Assembly (NCBI RefSeq): GCF_010669125.1
Contig: NZ_CP048630.1
Location: 3,592,001 to 3,656,000, forward strand
Direction of reading: 5' to 3'
Length of the DNA stretch: 64,000 nucleotides
Origin: Ancylobacter pratisalsi
GTDB lineage: Bacteria > Pseudomonadota > Alphaproteobacteria > Rhizobiales > Xanthobacteraceae
In this document: positions 53,568-62,243 of the stretch, piece by piece
Layout: each line of letters opens with the position of its first letter
Position numbering within the stretch: position 1 is the stretch's first letter
Notes under the pieces: generated by a model
The model's database searches: none
The model's input: only the letters and a program-made list of their open reading frames with translations
What the model was told of the DNA's origin: nothing
Made by a program: the position numbers and the translations under genes

Positions 53568-54622
53568 TGAACACGCGCGACATCCTGCTCTCGGTCGACC
53601 GCCTGACCGTCCGCTTCGACGCTTCGCCCCCGCTGCTGAAGCGCGTCCTTTCCGGCAGCGGCCGGCGGACGGTGCATGCCGTTGAGGAGGTGGATTTCGA
53701 GATCGCGCGCGGCTCGACCTTTGCGCTGGTGGGGGAATCGGGCTGCGGCAAGTCGACCATCGCGCGGACCATTGCCGGCATCCAGCCGCCCACGGGGGGC
53801 ACGGTGTCGTTCATGGGCGTGGATGTGTCGGGATTCCGCACCCGCCACGCGGCGCTGCCCTATCGCCGCAACCTGCAGATGATCTTCCAGGATCCCTATG
53901 CCAGCCTCAACCCGCGCTGGCGGGTCGGGCGCATCGTGGCCGAGCCGATCCTGACCCACAAGCTGATGAAGCCCGGCGCCGGGCTGAAGGCACGCATCGC
54001 CGAACTGCTGGAGATCGTCGGCCTGTCGCCGGCGGATGCGGGCAAGTTCCCACACCAGTTTTCCGGCGGCCAGCGCCAGCGGATCTCGATCGCCCGCGCG
54101 CTGGCCTCGAACCCGGCCTTCATCGTCTGCGACGAGCCGACCTCGGCGCTGGACGTGTCGGTGCAGGCGCAGATCCTCAACCTGATGAAGCGCCTCCAGC
54201 GCGAACTCGGCCTGACCTACCTGCTGATCTCGCACAATCTGGCGGTGGTCGCCCACATGGCCGACCAGCTCGGCGTCATGTATCTCGGCCGTCTGGTCGA
54301 GCAGGGCGACGCCGGGCAGATCCTCGCGCGCCCGCTCCACCCCTATACCCGCCTGCTGCTCGACACCGTGCCCGATCCCCACGCGCCGAACCGTTCGCGC
54401 GCGCGGCTGTCCGGCGAGGTGCCGAGCCCGCTGGCGCCGCCCCCCGGCTGCGCTTTCCATCCGCGCTGTCCATTGGCCAATGAGCGCTGCGCCATTGAGC
54501 GCCCTCAGCCGGTCCGTGCCGGGGCGGCATGGGTGTCCTGCCACGCGGTCGAGGAGGGGCGCCTGCCGTCCCCGGCGCGCGATACCGATCAATGCCAGTC
54601 CAGCACCGGAGACGCCGCGTGA
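53567..54622 (+). CDS. Dpp/Opp-type ABC ATP-binding protein, DppF family
   Basis: A 351-residue ATPase with Walker A GESGCGKST, Q-loop MIFQDPYASLNPRW, signature FSGGQRQRISIARAL, Walker B FIVCDEPTSALDVSVQ and the C-terminal GCAFHPRC motif. It is the second ATPase subunit. The stop overlaps the GTG start of the amidohydrolase gene (GTGA), directly tying transport to hydrolysis. Confidence 0.94.
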   Translation: MNTRDILLSVDRLTVRFDASPPLLKRVLSGSGRRTVHAVEEVDFEIARGSTFALVGESGCGKSTIARTIAGIQPPTGGTVSFMGVDVSGFRTRHAALPYRRNLQMIFQDPYASLNPRWRVGRIVAEPILTHKLMKPGAGLKARIAELLEIVGLSPADAGKFPHQFSGGQRQRISIARALASNPAFIVCDEPTSALDVSVQAQILNLMKRLQRELGLTYLLISHNLAVVAHMADQLGVMYLGRLVEQGDAGQILARPLHPYTRLLLDTVPDPHAPNRSRARLSGEVPSPLAPPPGCAFHPRCPLANERCAIERPQPVRAGAAWVSCHAVEEGRLPSPARDTDQCQSSTGDAA

Positions 54623-56118
54623 AGACGACCATCGTCAACTGCCATGCCCTCATCGGCGAGAATGCGGTGCCCGCGCCCGAGCGGGTCGACATCGCGATCG
54701 ACGGCCGGGTCATCACCGAGATCCGTCCCCATGGTGCCCGCGAGCCCGAAGGCACGGTGATCGACGGGCGCGAGCTGCTGATCGCGGCGGGCCTCATCAA
54801 TGGCCACCATCACAGCCATGAGGGCTTCTACAAGGGCCGCAAGGACAACCTGCCGCTCGAGCTGTGGATGAACTATGTCCGCCCGCTGAAGCCCATCGAG
54901 ATGAGCCCGCGCGACATCTATCTGCGCACCATGATCGGGGCCATCGAGGCGGTGCGCAGCGGCACCACCACGCTGTGCGACGACACCAACCAGAGCCCGC
55001 GTATCCGGCCCGACCATGTCGAGCAGGTGTTCCAGGCCTATGAGGACATCGGCATCCGCGCCAATGTCGGCATCACCCTGTTCGACCGTCCGTTCTTCCG
55101 CGCCGTGCCCTTCGTCGACGAGGAGTTCCCCAAGGAACTGCTGGCCGAGCTCGACGGCACGCGGATGTATTCCGGCGCGGAACTGCTCGACTTCGTGCGC
55201 GGCCTCGCCCGCACCCGCCATCCCTCCACCAACCGCGTCGCCTACATGGCCGCCCCCTCCGCGCCGCAGCGCTGCACGGAAGAGTTCCTGCTCGACGTGC
55301 GCCGCATGGCGGACGATTTCGACCTGCCCTTGATGATCCATGTGCAGGAAACCCGCATGCAGGTGGTCACCGGCCAGCTGTTCTACGGCTCGACCATGAT
55401 CGAGTATCTCGACCGCATCGGCTTCATGAAGCCCAAGACCGCGTTCATTCACGGCATCTGGCTGAACCCGCGCGAGATCGAGATCCTCGCCCGCACCGGC
55501 GTCACCATCCAGCACAACCCGCCGTCCAACCTCAAGGTCGGCTCCGGCCTCGCCCCGGTGCGCGCGCTGCTCAAGGCGGGCGTGAATGTGAGCATGGGCA
55601 CGGATGGCTGCGGCTCGATCGAGGGCACCGACATGCAGAACGCGCTGTATCTGACCGCGCTGCTGCACAAGCTGCGCGGTGAGCATACCGACTGGGTCGG
55701 CGCCGAGGAGGCATTCTATGCCGCGACCATGGGCGGGGCGCGCGCGCTCGGCCGCGACAGGGAGCTGGGCGCGGTCGAGGCCGGGCGCATCGCCGATCTT
55801 GTCGGCTACCGGCTCGACAGCATTCCCTTCGCACCGCTGAACAACGCCCTGAACCAGCTGGTCTATTCAGCCTCCCGTGCCGAAGTCGATCTTGTCATGG
55901 TCGATGGCGAGGTGATCGAGCGCGGGGGCAAGCTGACCCGCATCGACGAGGCCGCGATCATCGACGAGATCCGCGAGGCCCACAGCCGTATCGAGCCGCA
56001 GCTCTCCGCCTCCGAGATCGATGTCGAGCGCATCTCGCCCCATTACGAGCGCATCTTCCGCCGCTGCCAGTGCATGGACATCGCGGCCGACACCTATCCC
56101 GCCCGCTTCAGCCATTGA
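54619..56118 (+). CDS. TRZ/ATZ-type amidohydrolase, second GAF-paired copy
   Basis: A 499-residue metal-dependent hydrolase. AAGLINGHHHSHEGFYKG (metal His 63 and 65), IHVQETRMQ, FIHGIWLNPREIEI and SMGTDGCGSIEG give the expected metal and catalytic residues. It is paralogous to the protein at 41695: same length, HGIWL, F-PLN-AL-QLV and a long helical C-terminal extension, here ending in a Cys-containing RRCQCMDIA. The GTG start is translationally coupled to the transporter ATPase. A GAF-only gene follows 12 bases downstream, the same order as in the other copy. Confidence 0.87.
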   Translation: MKTTIVNCHALIGENAVPAPERVDIAIDGRVITEIRPHGAREPEGTVIDGRELLIAAGLINGHHHSHEGFYKGRKDNLPLELWMNYVRPLKPIEMSPRDIYLRTMIGAIEAVRSGTTTLCDDTNQSPRIRPDHVEQVFQAYEDIGIRANVGITLFDRPFFRAVPFVDEEFPKELLAELDGTRMYSGAELLDFVRGLARTRHPSTNRVAYMAAPSAPQRCTEEFLLDVRRMADDFDLPLMIHVQETRMQVVTGQLFYGSTMIEYLDRIGFMKPKTAFIHGIWLNPREIEILARTGVTIQHNPPSNLKVGSGLAPVRALLKAGVNVSMGTDGCGSIEGTDMQNALYLTALLHKLRGEHTDWVGAEEAFYAATMGGARALGRDRELGAVEAGRIADLVGYRLDSIPFAPLNNALNQLVYSASRAEVDLVMVDGEVIERGGKLTRIDEAAIIDEIREAHSRIEPQLSASEIDVERISPHYERIFRRCQCMDIAADTYPARFSH

Positions 56119-56130
56119 GAAGAGACCCGG

Positions 56131-56721
56131 ATGACACGTCCTGCTGATTTCCACGCCCGCGCGATCGACGTGCTGCACGACGCCAACGAGGCGGCGTGGC
56201 GCGAGACCGACCCGGAAGAGGGCGTGCGCCATTTCACCAACGCCACGCGCGGCCTGCTCGGCGACCCCGACGCGCCTGCCCAGCCCGGCGCGCTGAAGCC
56301 CGGCGAAACGCAGTTCATCGTTTCCGCCTGCTTCTTCATCGCCCCCAGCCGCGACCACATGATCGTGTTCGCCGACAATTTCGGCCTCGGCCGCGCCCGC
56401 ATTTCGGTCACCGACAGCCGACCCGGCCACACGGTCCAGACCCGGCAGGCGGCGGTGGTGAAGAACACCGACGAGGACAAGATCTTCCGCCAGATCATCA
56501 AGACCGGCCGCGTGGGCTGCTCGATCTATGTGCCGGTGATGTGGAAGGGCGAGGTCATGGGCATGTTCAACACCGCCTCGCAGGCCCGCTACATGTATGA
56601 TGAGGAGGACATGAAGGTGCAGAAGCTGTTCGCGGCCTGCGCTGTCGCGGCCTGGATGGGGCTTGGAGGGCCCGAGCGGGTGGCGGAGGAGGCCGCCGGC
56701 CTCGGCCCCTGGCAGCCCTGA
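56131..56721 (+). CDS. Stand-alone GAF-domain protein, second copy
   Basis: A 196-residue protein with an N-terminal helical segment (about 1-55) and a GAF domain (about 60-175), visible in GCSIYVPVMWKGEVMGMFNTAS and the following amphipathic helix. Cysteines lie at 67 and 130. It has no output domain or signal peptide. It follows the paired amidohydrolase and precedes the hydantoinase-like gene by 60 bases. It is only distantly similar to the GAF protein at 41225, so the pairings are old or independent. Confidence 0.77.
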   Translation: MTRPADFHARAIDVLHDANEAAWRETDPEEGVRHFTNATRGLLGDPDAPAQPGALKPGETQFIVSACFFIAPSRDHMIVFADNFGLGRARISVTDSRPGHTVQTRQAAVVKNTDEDKIFRQIIKTGRVGCSIYVPVMWKGEVMGMFNTASQARYMYDEEDMKVQKLFAACAVAAWMGLGGPERVAEEAAGLGPWQP

Positions 56722-56781
56722 CGTCCGCCTGAGCCCTATTCCCGGCCGGAACGTCCGGCCTTCGTGAGACGAGACCCGCGC

Positions 56782-58179
56782 ATGCCCGCCTTCGATACTG
56801 TGATCCGCAATGGCCGCATCGCGACCGCGTCCGACGTCTTCTCCTGCGATATCGGCATCCGGGAGGGGCGTATTGCCGCGCTCGGCACGGATCTCGGCGA
56901 CGCGGGCGAGGTGATCGACGCGGCGGGCAAATGGGTGCTGCCGGGCGGCATCGACAGCCATGTTCACATTGCCCAGCCCTCGGGCGAGGGCATCGTGATG
57001 GCGGACGACTTCGCCTCCGCCACCCGGTCAGCCGCCTATGGGGGCAATACCACGGTGCTGCCGTTCTGCCTTCAGGAAAACGGGCAGAGCCTGCGCGCGG
57101 CGCTGAAGGACTATCACGCCAAGGCCGAGGGCGAGTGTTACATCGACATCGCCTTCCACCTCATCATTTCCGACCCGACCGAGCAGGTGCTCGGGCAGGA
57201 ACTGCCGGCCCTGGTCGCCGATGGCTATCCTTCCTTCAAGGTCTTCATGACCTATGACGGGCTGGCGCTCTCCGACCGGCAGATGCTGGAAGTGATGGAG
57301 GTCGCCCGCCAGACCGGCGCGCTGGTGATGGTTCATGCCGAGAATTACGACATGATCCGCTTCCTCACCGACCGGCTGGAGCGCGAAGGCAGCACCGCGC
57401 CGCGCTTTCATGCCGCCTCGCGCCCGATCGTGGCCGAGAGCGAGGCAACTCACCGCGCGATCTCGCTCGCCGCGCTGTCGGAGGTGCCGCTGATGGTGGT
57501 CCACGTCTCCAATCGCGAGGCGATGGACGAGATCCGGCGCGCGCAGGCCAAGGGTTTGAGGGTGATGGGCGAGACCTGCCCGCAATATCTCGTGCTCACC
57601 GCCAAGGACCTCGACGGGCTGAACATGGAGGGCGCCAAATATGTCTGTTCGCCCCCGCCGCGCGACACCGAGAGCCAGATCGCCTGCTGGGAAGGCCTCC
57701 AGCAGGGCGTGTTTTCGGTGTTCTCCTCCGACCACTGCCCGTTCCGCTATGACGACCCGCAGGGCAAGCTCATTCCGAAGGGCCGCACCAGCTTCCGCTG
57801 GGTGCCGAACGGCATTCCCGGCGTCGCCGCGCGGCTGCCGATCCTGTTCTCCGAAGGCGTGATGAAGGGGCGGATCGACATCAACCGCTTCGTCGCCGTC
57901 ACCGCCACCAACCACGCCAAGATCTATGGCCTGTATCCGCGCAAGGGCACCATCGCGGTGGGCGCGGACGCCGATATCGCGATCTGGGATCCCGACATCC
58001 GCCAGACCCTGACCCATGATCAGCTCAAGGACGGCTCCGACTACACGCCCTATGAAGGCATCGAGATCACCGGCTGGCCGGTGCTGACCATGGTGCGCGG
58101 GCAGGTTGTGGTGCGCGAGGGCGCGCTCACCGGCGCCAGGGGCTTCGGCCGCCATCTGGAGCGGCGGCTGGGCGCCTGA
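56782..58179 (+). CDS. Dihydropyrimidinase/hydantoinase-family amidohydrolase
   Basis: A 465-residue cyclic-amide hydrolase. GGIDSHVHI (His 60 and 62), the carboxylated Lys 153 in SFKVFMTYDG, MVHAENYDM (His 185) and FSSDHCPFRY (catalytic Asp) are those of the dihydropyrimidinase family. It opens the ring of dihydropyrimidines, hydantoins or allantoin-like ureides. I chose the ATG at 56782; a GTG at 56764 adds six residues. It ends the dpp-type operon, 60 bases after the GAF gene, and converges on the aconitase X gene. Confidence 0.9.
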   Translation: MPAFDTVIRNGRIATASDVFSCDIGIREGRIAALGTDLGDAGEVIDAAGKWVLPGGIDSHVHIAQPSGEGIVMADDFASATRSAAYGGNTTVLPFCLQENGQSLRAALKDYHAKAEGECYIDIAFHLIISDPTEQVLGQELPALVADGYPSFKVFMTYDGLALSDRQMLEVMEVARQTGALVMVHAENYDMIRFLTDRLEREGSTAPRFHAASRPIVAESEATHRAISLAALSEVPLMVVHVSNREAMDEIRRAQAKGLRVMGETCPQYLVLTAKDLDGLNMEGAKYVCSPPPRDTESQIACWEGLQQGVFSVFSSDHCPFRYDDPQGKLIPKGRTSFRWVPNGIPGVAARLPILFSEGVMKGRIDINRFVAVTATNHAKIYGLYPRKGTIAVGADADIAIWDPDIRQTLTHDQLKDGSDYTPYEGIEITGWPVLTMVRGQVVVREGALTGARGFGRHLERRLGA

Positions 58180-58209
58180 CGCCCTCTCCTTCGCGGGCGG
58201 CGCGGGCCC

Positions 58210-59946
58210 TCAGCTCGGGGCGGGAACACGCTCCATCAGCCAGGCGGGCTCAGCCGCGCAGAACGTCCCCTCGCACGCCGCCTCGACGCAGTGCGCGAGG
58301 CTGCCCAGAAACACCCGGCGGCCGGAAATGCCGGGGCCGTAATGGGCATATTTGCCGGAACTCGTGAGAATGGCGCGGGCCTCAAGGGGGATGATTGGCT
58401 CGGTGATCATGCACCAGCAGATGTCGTTGAGGATCTGGACGCCGAAGCGCTCCAGCGCGTCGATGATCCCTTCCGCCTGCGCGCGGGCGTGCACGTCGCG
58501 CCCGCAGGTCACGATCAGCGCCACGTCGCGGTGACGCTGCCGGCCCTCGCAGAGCGCGGCCAGCTGCTTCAGCTCATTGAACGAGAAATGCGGATTGCCC
58601 AGCGAAACGAGGTCGATCCGGTTTTCGGGAGCTTCCCCGTTGAGCTGATGCCAGGTGGCGCGCAGATCGCTGAGCGGCACCGCGATCTCGGGCAGCATTG
58701 CCGCCCCGGCGAGCGCAGGGCCGCCCGCGCGCGCTTCGGGAGTGATCCCGGCGATGTGGAACATCGGCGCGCCCGATGTGGTGGCGAAGGCGGCGGCGAA
58801 GGATTTCAGGTCGTCCTCGCTCACCACCGCGTCCTCCAGCCCGAGGATCAGCGGAATGCGGTCCGCCGCCAGTTCGCCGACATGGTGGCCCAGCAGCGGG
58901 AAGAAGGCATCGTCGGGGTCCGCCACCGGCGCAACCCGTATCGCCAGCGAAGGCAGCCGCCCGGCGTCGAGATGACAGCCGGCCAGCGGCGCGCGGCCGG
59001 TGAGGGCAATGCAGATATCGAGATAGTCGGGATACTTCATGGTGCGGGCGCCGAGCACGCTGTTGGCGTAGGCGACGGCGTTGGATTCCGCCCACACGAT
59101 CTGCTCGCCAAGGCGCGGCGGCGCGTCGAGCAGATAGGGGGCGCAGGTGAAGCTCGGCCGTGCGCCCATGTCGACATAGGCCTGCGCCAGCTTCCAGGCC
59201 GGTTCGCCGAAATCCGGCGCGATGCCCTGCGCGCGCCAGCGCTGGCCGTCGACGGAGATCGCGTTCAGGGTGGTCGGCACCCGCACCGTGCCGCCCAGAT
59301 CGCGCAGGGTCTGGGCGAAGCGCAGGCTGGCATCGCCGGTGTAGATGCAGCCGTCGATATGGGCGCGGGTGACATCGATCAGCGTGCGCGCGCCGTAGAG
59401 GGCGGCCATCTCGACCACGACCTCCATGGCGAACTGCGCGCCCCGGCCGTTCGCGCCCGCCAGCATCGCCCGGTCCGCCGCGTTCAGCTCCAGCGCGTGG
59501 CCGGGCCGCGCGGCCGCGCGCGGGCTGCGGGTGGGGGAGGGAGTGGTGAGAACCGTGTCGCCGGCGATCTCGGCGTGGGGGAGGCCGGCGAGGCGCTCCA
59601 TGTCCCCGGCGCCCAGCCGCAGCACCGGCACCGACCTTCCGAACATCTTGCCGGCGATGATGACGCCGAGCGTGATGATTTCCTCGTCGTCGCTGAACAC
59701 AAAGCCGGCCGGGCCCTTGCCGTTCATCAGCAGCTGCAGCGCGACGCTGCTGCCGGTGCAGGAGCCGCGACTGCCCGGCACCACGAGGATGGCGCCTTCG
59801 AGCGAGCGGCCGTGCAGGGGGTGATAGCGGTCGATGACGCGGCCGGTCTCGGGATCCACCCCGCCCCAGAAGGACAGCGGCACGGACGACGCGATCACCT
59901 CGCCGGCAGCATCGCCGCCCACGATCGACATACCCTTCAGCGGCAC
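58210..59946 (-). CDS. Aconitase X (cis-3-hydroxy-L-proline dehydratase type)
   Basis: A 578-residue single-chain aconitase X. The small swivel domain is N-terminal (about 1-130; GRSLEGAILVVPGSRGSCTGSS) and fused to the large catalytic domain (about 150-578; NSVLGARTMKYPDYLDICIALTGRAP). Characterised members dehydrate cis-3-hydroxy-L-proline using an iron-sulfur or mononuclear iron centre. No partner proline-pathway genes are adjacent. It is transcribed alone on the minus strand, converging with the hydantoinase gene. Confidence 0.88.
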   Translation of the reverse strand: MPLKGMSIVGGDAAGEVIASSVPLSFWGGVDPETGRVIDRYHPLHGRSLEGAILVVPGSRGSCTGSSVALQLLMNGKGPAGFVFSDDEEIITLGVIIAGKMFGRSVPVLRLGAGDMERLAGLPHAEIAGDTVLTTPSPTRSPRAAARPGHALELNAADRAMLAGANGRGAQFAMEVVVEMAALYGARTLIDVTRAHIDGCIYTGDASLRFAQTLRDLGGTVRVPTTLNAISVDGQRWRAQGIAPDFGEPAWKLAQAYVDMGARPSFTCAPYLLDAPPRLGEQIVWAESNAVAYANSVLGARTMKYPDYLDICIALTGRAPLAGCHLDAGRLPSLAIRVAPVADPDDAFFPLLGHHVGELAADRIPLILGLEDAVVSEDDLKSFAAAFATTSGAPMFHIAGITPEARAGGPALAGAAMLPEIAVPLSDLRATWHQLNGEAPENRIDLVSLGNPHFSFNELKQLAALCEGRQRHRDVALIVTCGRDVHARAQAEGIIDALERFGVQILNDICWCMITEPIIPLEARAILTSSGKYAHYGPGISGRRVFLGSLAHCVEAACEGTFCAAEPAWLMERVPAPS

Positions 59947-60041
59947 GATGGAATTCTCCCGGTTGCGGCGCCGACTATAGCCGCTAATGCCGTCCGGGGA
60001 ATTGCCGTGGCGAGGGCGTGAAGGGCGTTTTGCTCACGGGA

Positions 60042-60764
60042 TCACTGCCCGGCAGCGGCGCTCCCGGCGACCAGCACGGGCTTGTCGCGATAGAGCGCGG
60101 GATAGAGCCGCTTCAGGTTCTCGATCTTCGGCAGGTCGTTGATGACGATGTAGGGATAGGTCGGATTCCGCGTCAGGAAGTCCTGATGATAGGCCTCGGC
60201 AGGGTAGAATGACTGGCCCGGCTCGATGCGGGTGACGATCCGGGCGTCGAACAGCTTCGCCTTGCCGAGCTGGTCGATATAGGCCTTCGCGATGCGCGCC
60301 TGCGCGTCCGTGGAGGGAAATACCGCCGAGCGGTACTGCGTGCCCCGGTCCGGCCCCTGCCGGTTGAGCTGGGTGGGGTCATGGGCAACGGAAAAATAGA
60401 TCTGCAGGATCTGCCCGTAGCTCACCTTGCGCGGATCGAAGGTGACCTTGACCGATTCCGCGTGTCCGGTGCTGCCGTAGCTCACCTTGTTGTAGGTCGC
60501 GCTGTCCTTGTCGCCGCCGGCATAGCCGGAGACGGCGCTGGTCACGCCATCGACGTGCTGAAACACCCCCTGCACCCCCCAGAAGCACCCTCCGGCCAGC
60601 ACGGCGACCTCGCTGCCGGCCGAACTCGTCTCGTCCAGTGCCGGCGGGGGAAGGGCGATGCCCTCCTGCGCGAGGGCGGGTGCGGCAAGGGCCAGCCCCG
60701 CGAGCACGAGCAGAGCGCCACCGGCGCGCCGGAGCGCGGGGAAGGGCATGGAAACGGATGTCAT
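60042..60764 (-). CDS. msrA: Exported peptide methionine sulfoxide reductase MsrA
   Basis: A 240-residue enzyme with a signal peptide (about 1-33, ending ALAQ), then the MsrA domain with the catalytic Cys in AVLAGGCFWGVQGVFQ and the GYAGG and GHAE motifs. It reduces methionine-S-sulfoxide in proteins. The signal peptide makes it periplasmic, unlike the usual cytosolic MsrA. GGAGAG precedes the ATG at 60764. It follows msrB on the same strand by 82 bases. Confidence 0.93.
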   Translation of the reverse strand: MTSVSMPFPALRRAGGALLVLAGLALAAPALAQEGIALPPPALDETSSAGSEVAVLAGGCFWGVQGVFQHVDGVTSAVSGYAGGDKDSATYNKVSYGSTGHAESVKVTFDPRKVSYGQILQIYFSVAHDPTQLNRQGPDRGTQYRSAVFPSTDAQARIAKAYIDQLGKAKLFDARIVTRIEPGQSFYPAEAYHQDFLTRNPTYPYIVINDLPKIENLKRLYPALYRDKPVLVAGSAAAGQ

Positions 60765-60846
60765 CGTGTCTCTCCGAGGTTCAGCCGAAGACGAGGCCAT
60801 GGGAGGCAGGGCAAGCAAGGCATTTCGGAACGGCGGCGCGAGGCCG

Positions 60847-61353
60847 TCAGGCCGTCGCCGGCGCGAAGCTCAGGGCGACGCCGTTCATGCAGTAGCGCAG
60901 CCCGGTCGGCTTCGGCCCGTCGGGAAAGACATGGCCCAGATGCCCGCCGCACTGGGCGCAGTGCACCGCGGTGCGTGTCATGCCCCAGCCGCCGTCGCGC
61001 GTTTCTCCCACCGCTCCGAGCAGCGGGGCCCAGAAGCTCGGCCAGCCGGTGCCGCTGTCGAACTTGGTGGACGAGGCGAACAGCGCGTTGTCGCAGCCGG
61101 CGCAGGCGAAGGTGCCGCGCCGGTGCTCGTCGTTGAGAGGGCTGGAAAACGGGCGCTCGGTGCCATCCCGCCGCAGCACCGCGTATTGCTGCGGCGTCAG
61201 GCGCTCGCGCCATTGCGCATCGGACAGCGAGACGGGAAACGGCTCCGCCTTCGCGGCTCGGGCGGTGTCGGTGGAGGAAAGATCGAGCGCGGCAAGCCCG
61301 GCGGCACCGAGGCCGGCCGTGCCGTACAGCAGGGCAAGACGTCGTGTCAGCAT
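60847..61353 (-). CDS. msrB: Exported peptide methionine sulfoxide reductase MsrB
   Basis: A 168-residue MsrB with an N-terminal leader beginning [14 protein letters not shown] (twin Arg then hydrophobic, ending ARAA near 34), suggesting export. Zinc-site cysteines (CAGCD and CAQCGG) and the catalytic [10 protein letters not shown] are intact. It reduces methionine-R-sulfoxide and complements the exported MsrA. It is divergent from an ECF sigma factor gene across a 359-base gap. Confidence 0.92.
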   Translation of the reverse strand: MLTRRLALLYGTAGLGAAGLAALDLSSTDTARAAKAEPFPVSLSDAQWRERLTPQQYAVLRRDGTERPFSSPLNDEHRRGTFACAGCDNALFASSTKFDSGTGWPSFWAPLLGAVGETRDGGWGMTRTAVHCAQCGGHLGHVFPDGPKPTGLRYCMNGVALSFAPATA

Positions 61354-61712
61354 GTGCGTGGCTCCTTCGGTCCTGGCCGCCCTGTGCGCCGGCGGCATCC
61401 ATTCCTACGTTTCTTCGCTGCGTTGGGGTCAAATGTTACACTGTCCCCCTCACATCGCGTTGCCCGCGCCACGGATCTCCCGATCCCGGCGACACGGGCA
61501 GGGACACGGGCGGGGATAGGGGAAGGACGCTCCGGCCGGCCCGGCTATTCCACCCGACCCGCGTTTTTTCGTCCGCCATGGCGTGGCCCGGCGCCGAAAA
61601 GGCGCGTCGATCTGGGAAAAAGGCGCCGCCATGGGGAATAAAATCGGCGGGTCTGGTGTCTTGCCTGTTCGGGCGCGGTGCTTCCGGAAGCGTGCCCGCC
61701 TGGGGAATTGCC
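61354..61712. promoter_or_regulatory. Divergent region between msrB and the sigma factor gene
   Basis: 359 bases without a recognisable gene. A short inverted GGGG...CCCC pair flanks TCAAATGTTACACTGT near 61430. GGAAT (61635-61639) followed 17 bases later by TGTC (61657-61660) loosely resembles an ECF-type promoter for the sigma gene. Nothing else stands out. Confidence 0.3.
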
Positions 61713-62243
61713 ATGACCATTGAAATGGTCCGCGCCATCGAACCGCTGATACCCGCGCTGAGGCGCTATGCGCGCGCCCTGCTGGCAAACCGGGCGGATG
61801 CCGACGATCTGGTGCAGGACTGTCTGGAGCGCGCGGTCAGCCGCTGGCACCAGCGCCGGCCGGACAGCGAGCCGCGCCCGTGGCTGTTTGCGATCCTGCA
61901 CAACCTCGCCATGACCCGGCTACGCCGCGCCTCCTCGCGCCCGCGATCCGCTTCCATCGACGAGACCGGCGAGCTGGAATTCGCCCGCCCGGCCACGCAG
62001 GAAGACGCGCTGCGCCACGCCGAGCTTCTGCGCGCGCTGGCACAGCTGCCGGAAGACCAGCGCGCCGTGCTGCTGCTGGTCGCCGTGGAGGAACTGTCCT
62101 ACGCCGAAGCCGCGACCGCGCTGGACATTCCCATCGGCACGGTGATGTCCCGGCTGTCGCGCGCGCGTGCGCGCCTGCACACGCTGCTATCGGCCGAGCC
62201 GGCGCGCGCACCCGTAAGCCCGCCCCTGCGGAGAGTGAAATGA
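61713..62243 (+). CDS. ECF-family RNA polymerase sigma factor
   Basis: A 176-residue sigma-70-family protein with region 2 (about 10-80, NRADADDLVQDCLERAVSRWHQ) and region 4 (about 115-165, LPEDQRAVLLLVAVEELSYAEAATAL then IPIGTVMSRLSRARARL). The ATG at 61713 fits; another at 61725 is possible. The anti-sigma gene overlaps its stop (ATGA). Divergent msrB and msrA make an oxidative-stress regulon plausible. Confidence 0.92.
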   Translation: MTIEMVRAIEPLIPALRRYARALLANRADADDLVQDCLERAVSRWHQRRPDSEPRPWLFAILHNLAMTRLRRASSRPRSASIDETGELEFARPATQEDALRHAELLRALAQLPEDQRAVLLLVAVEELSYAEAATALDIPIGTVMSRLSRARARLHTLLSAEPARAPVSPPLRRVK

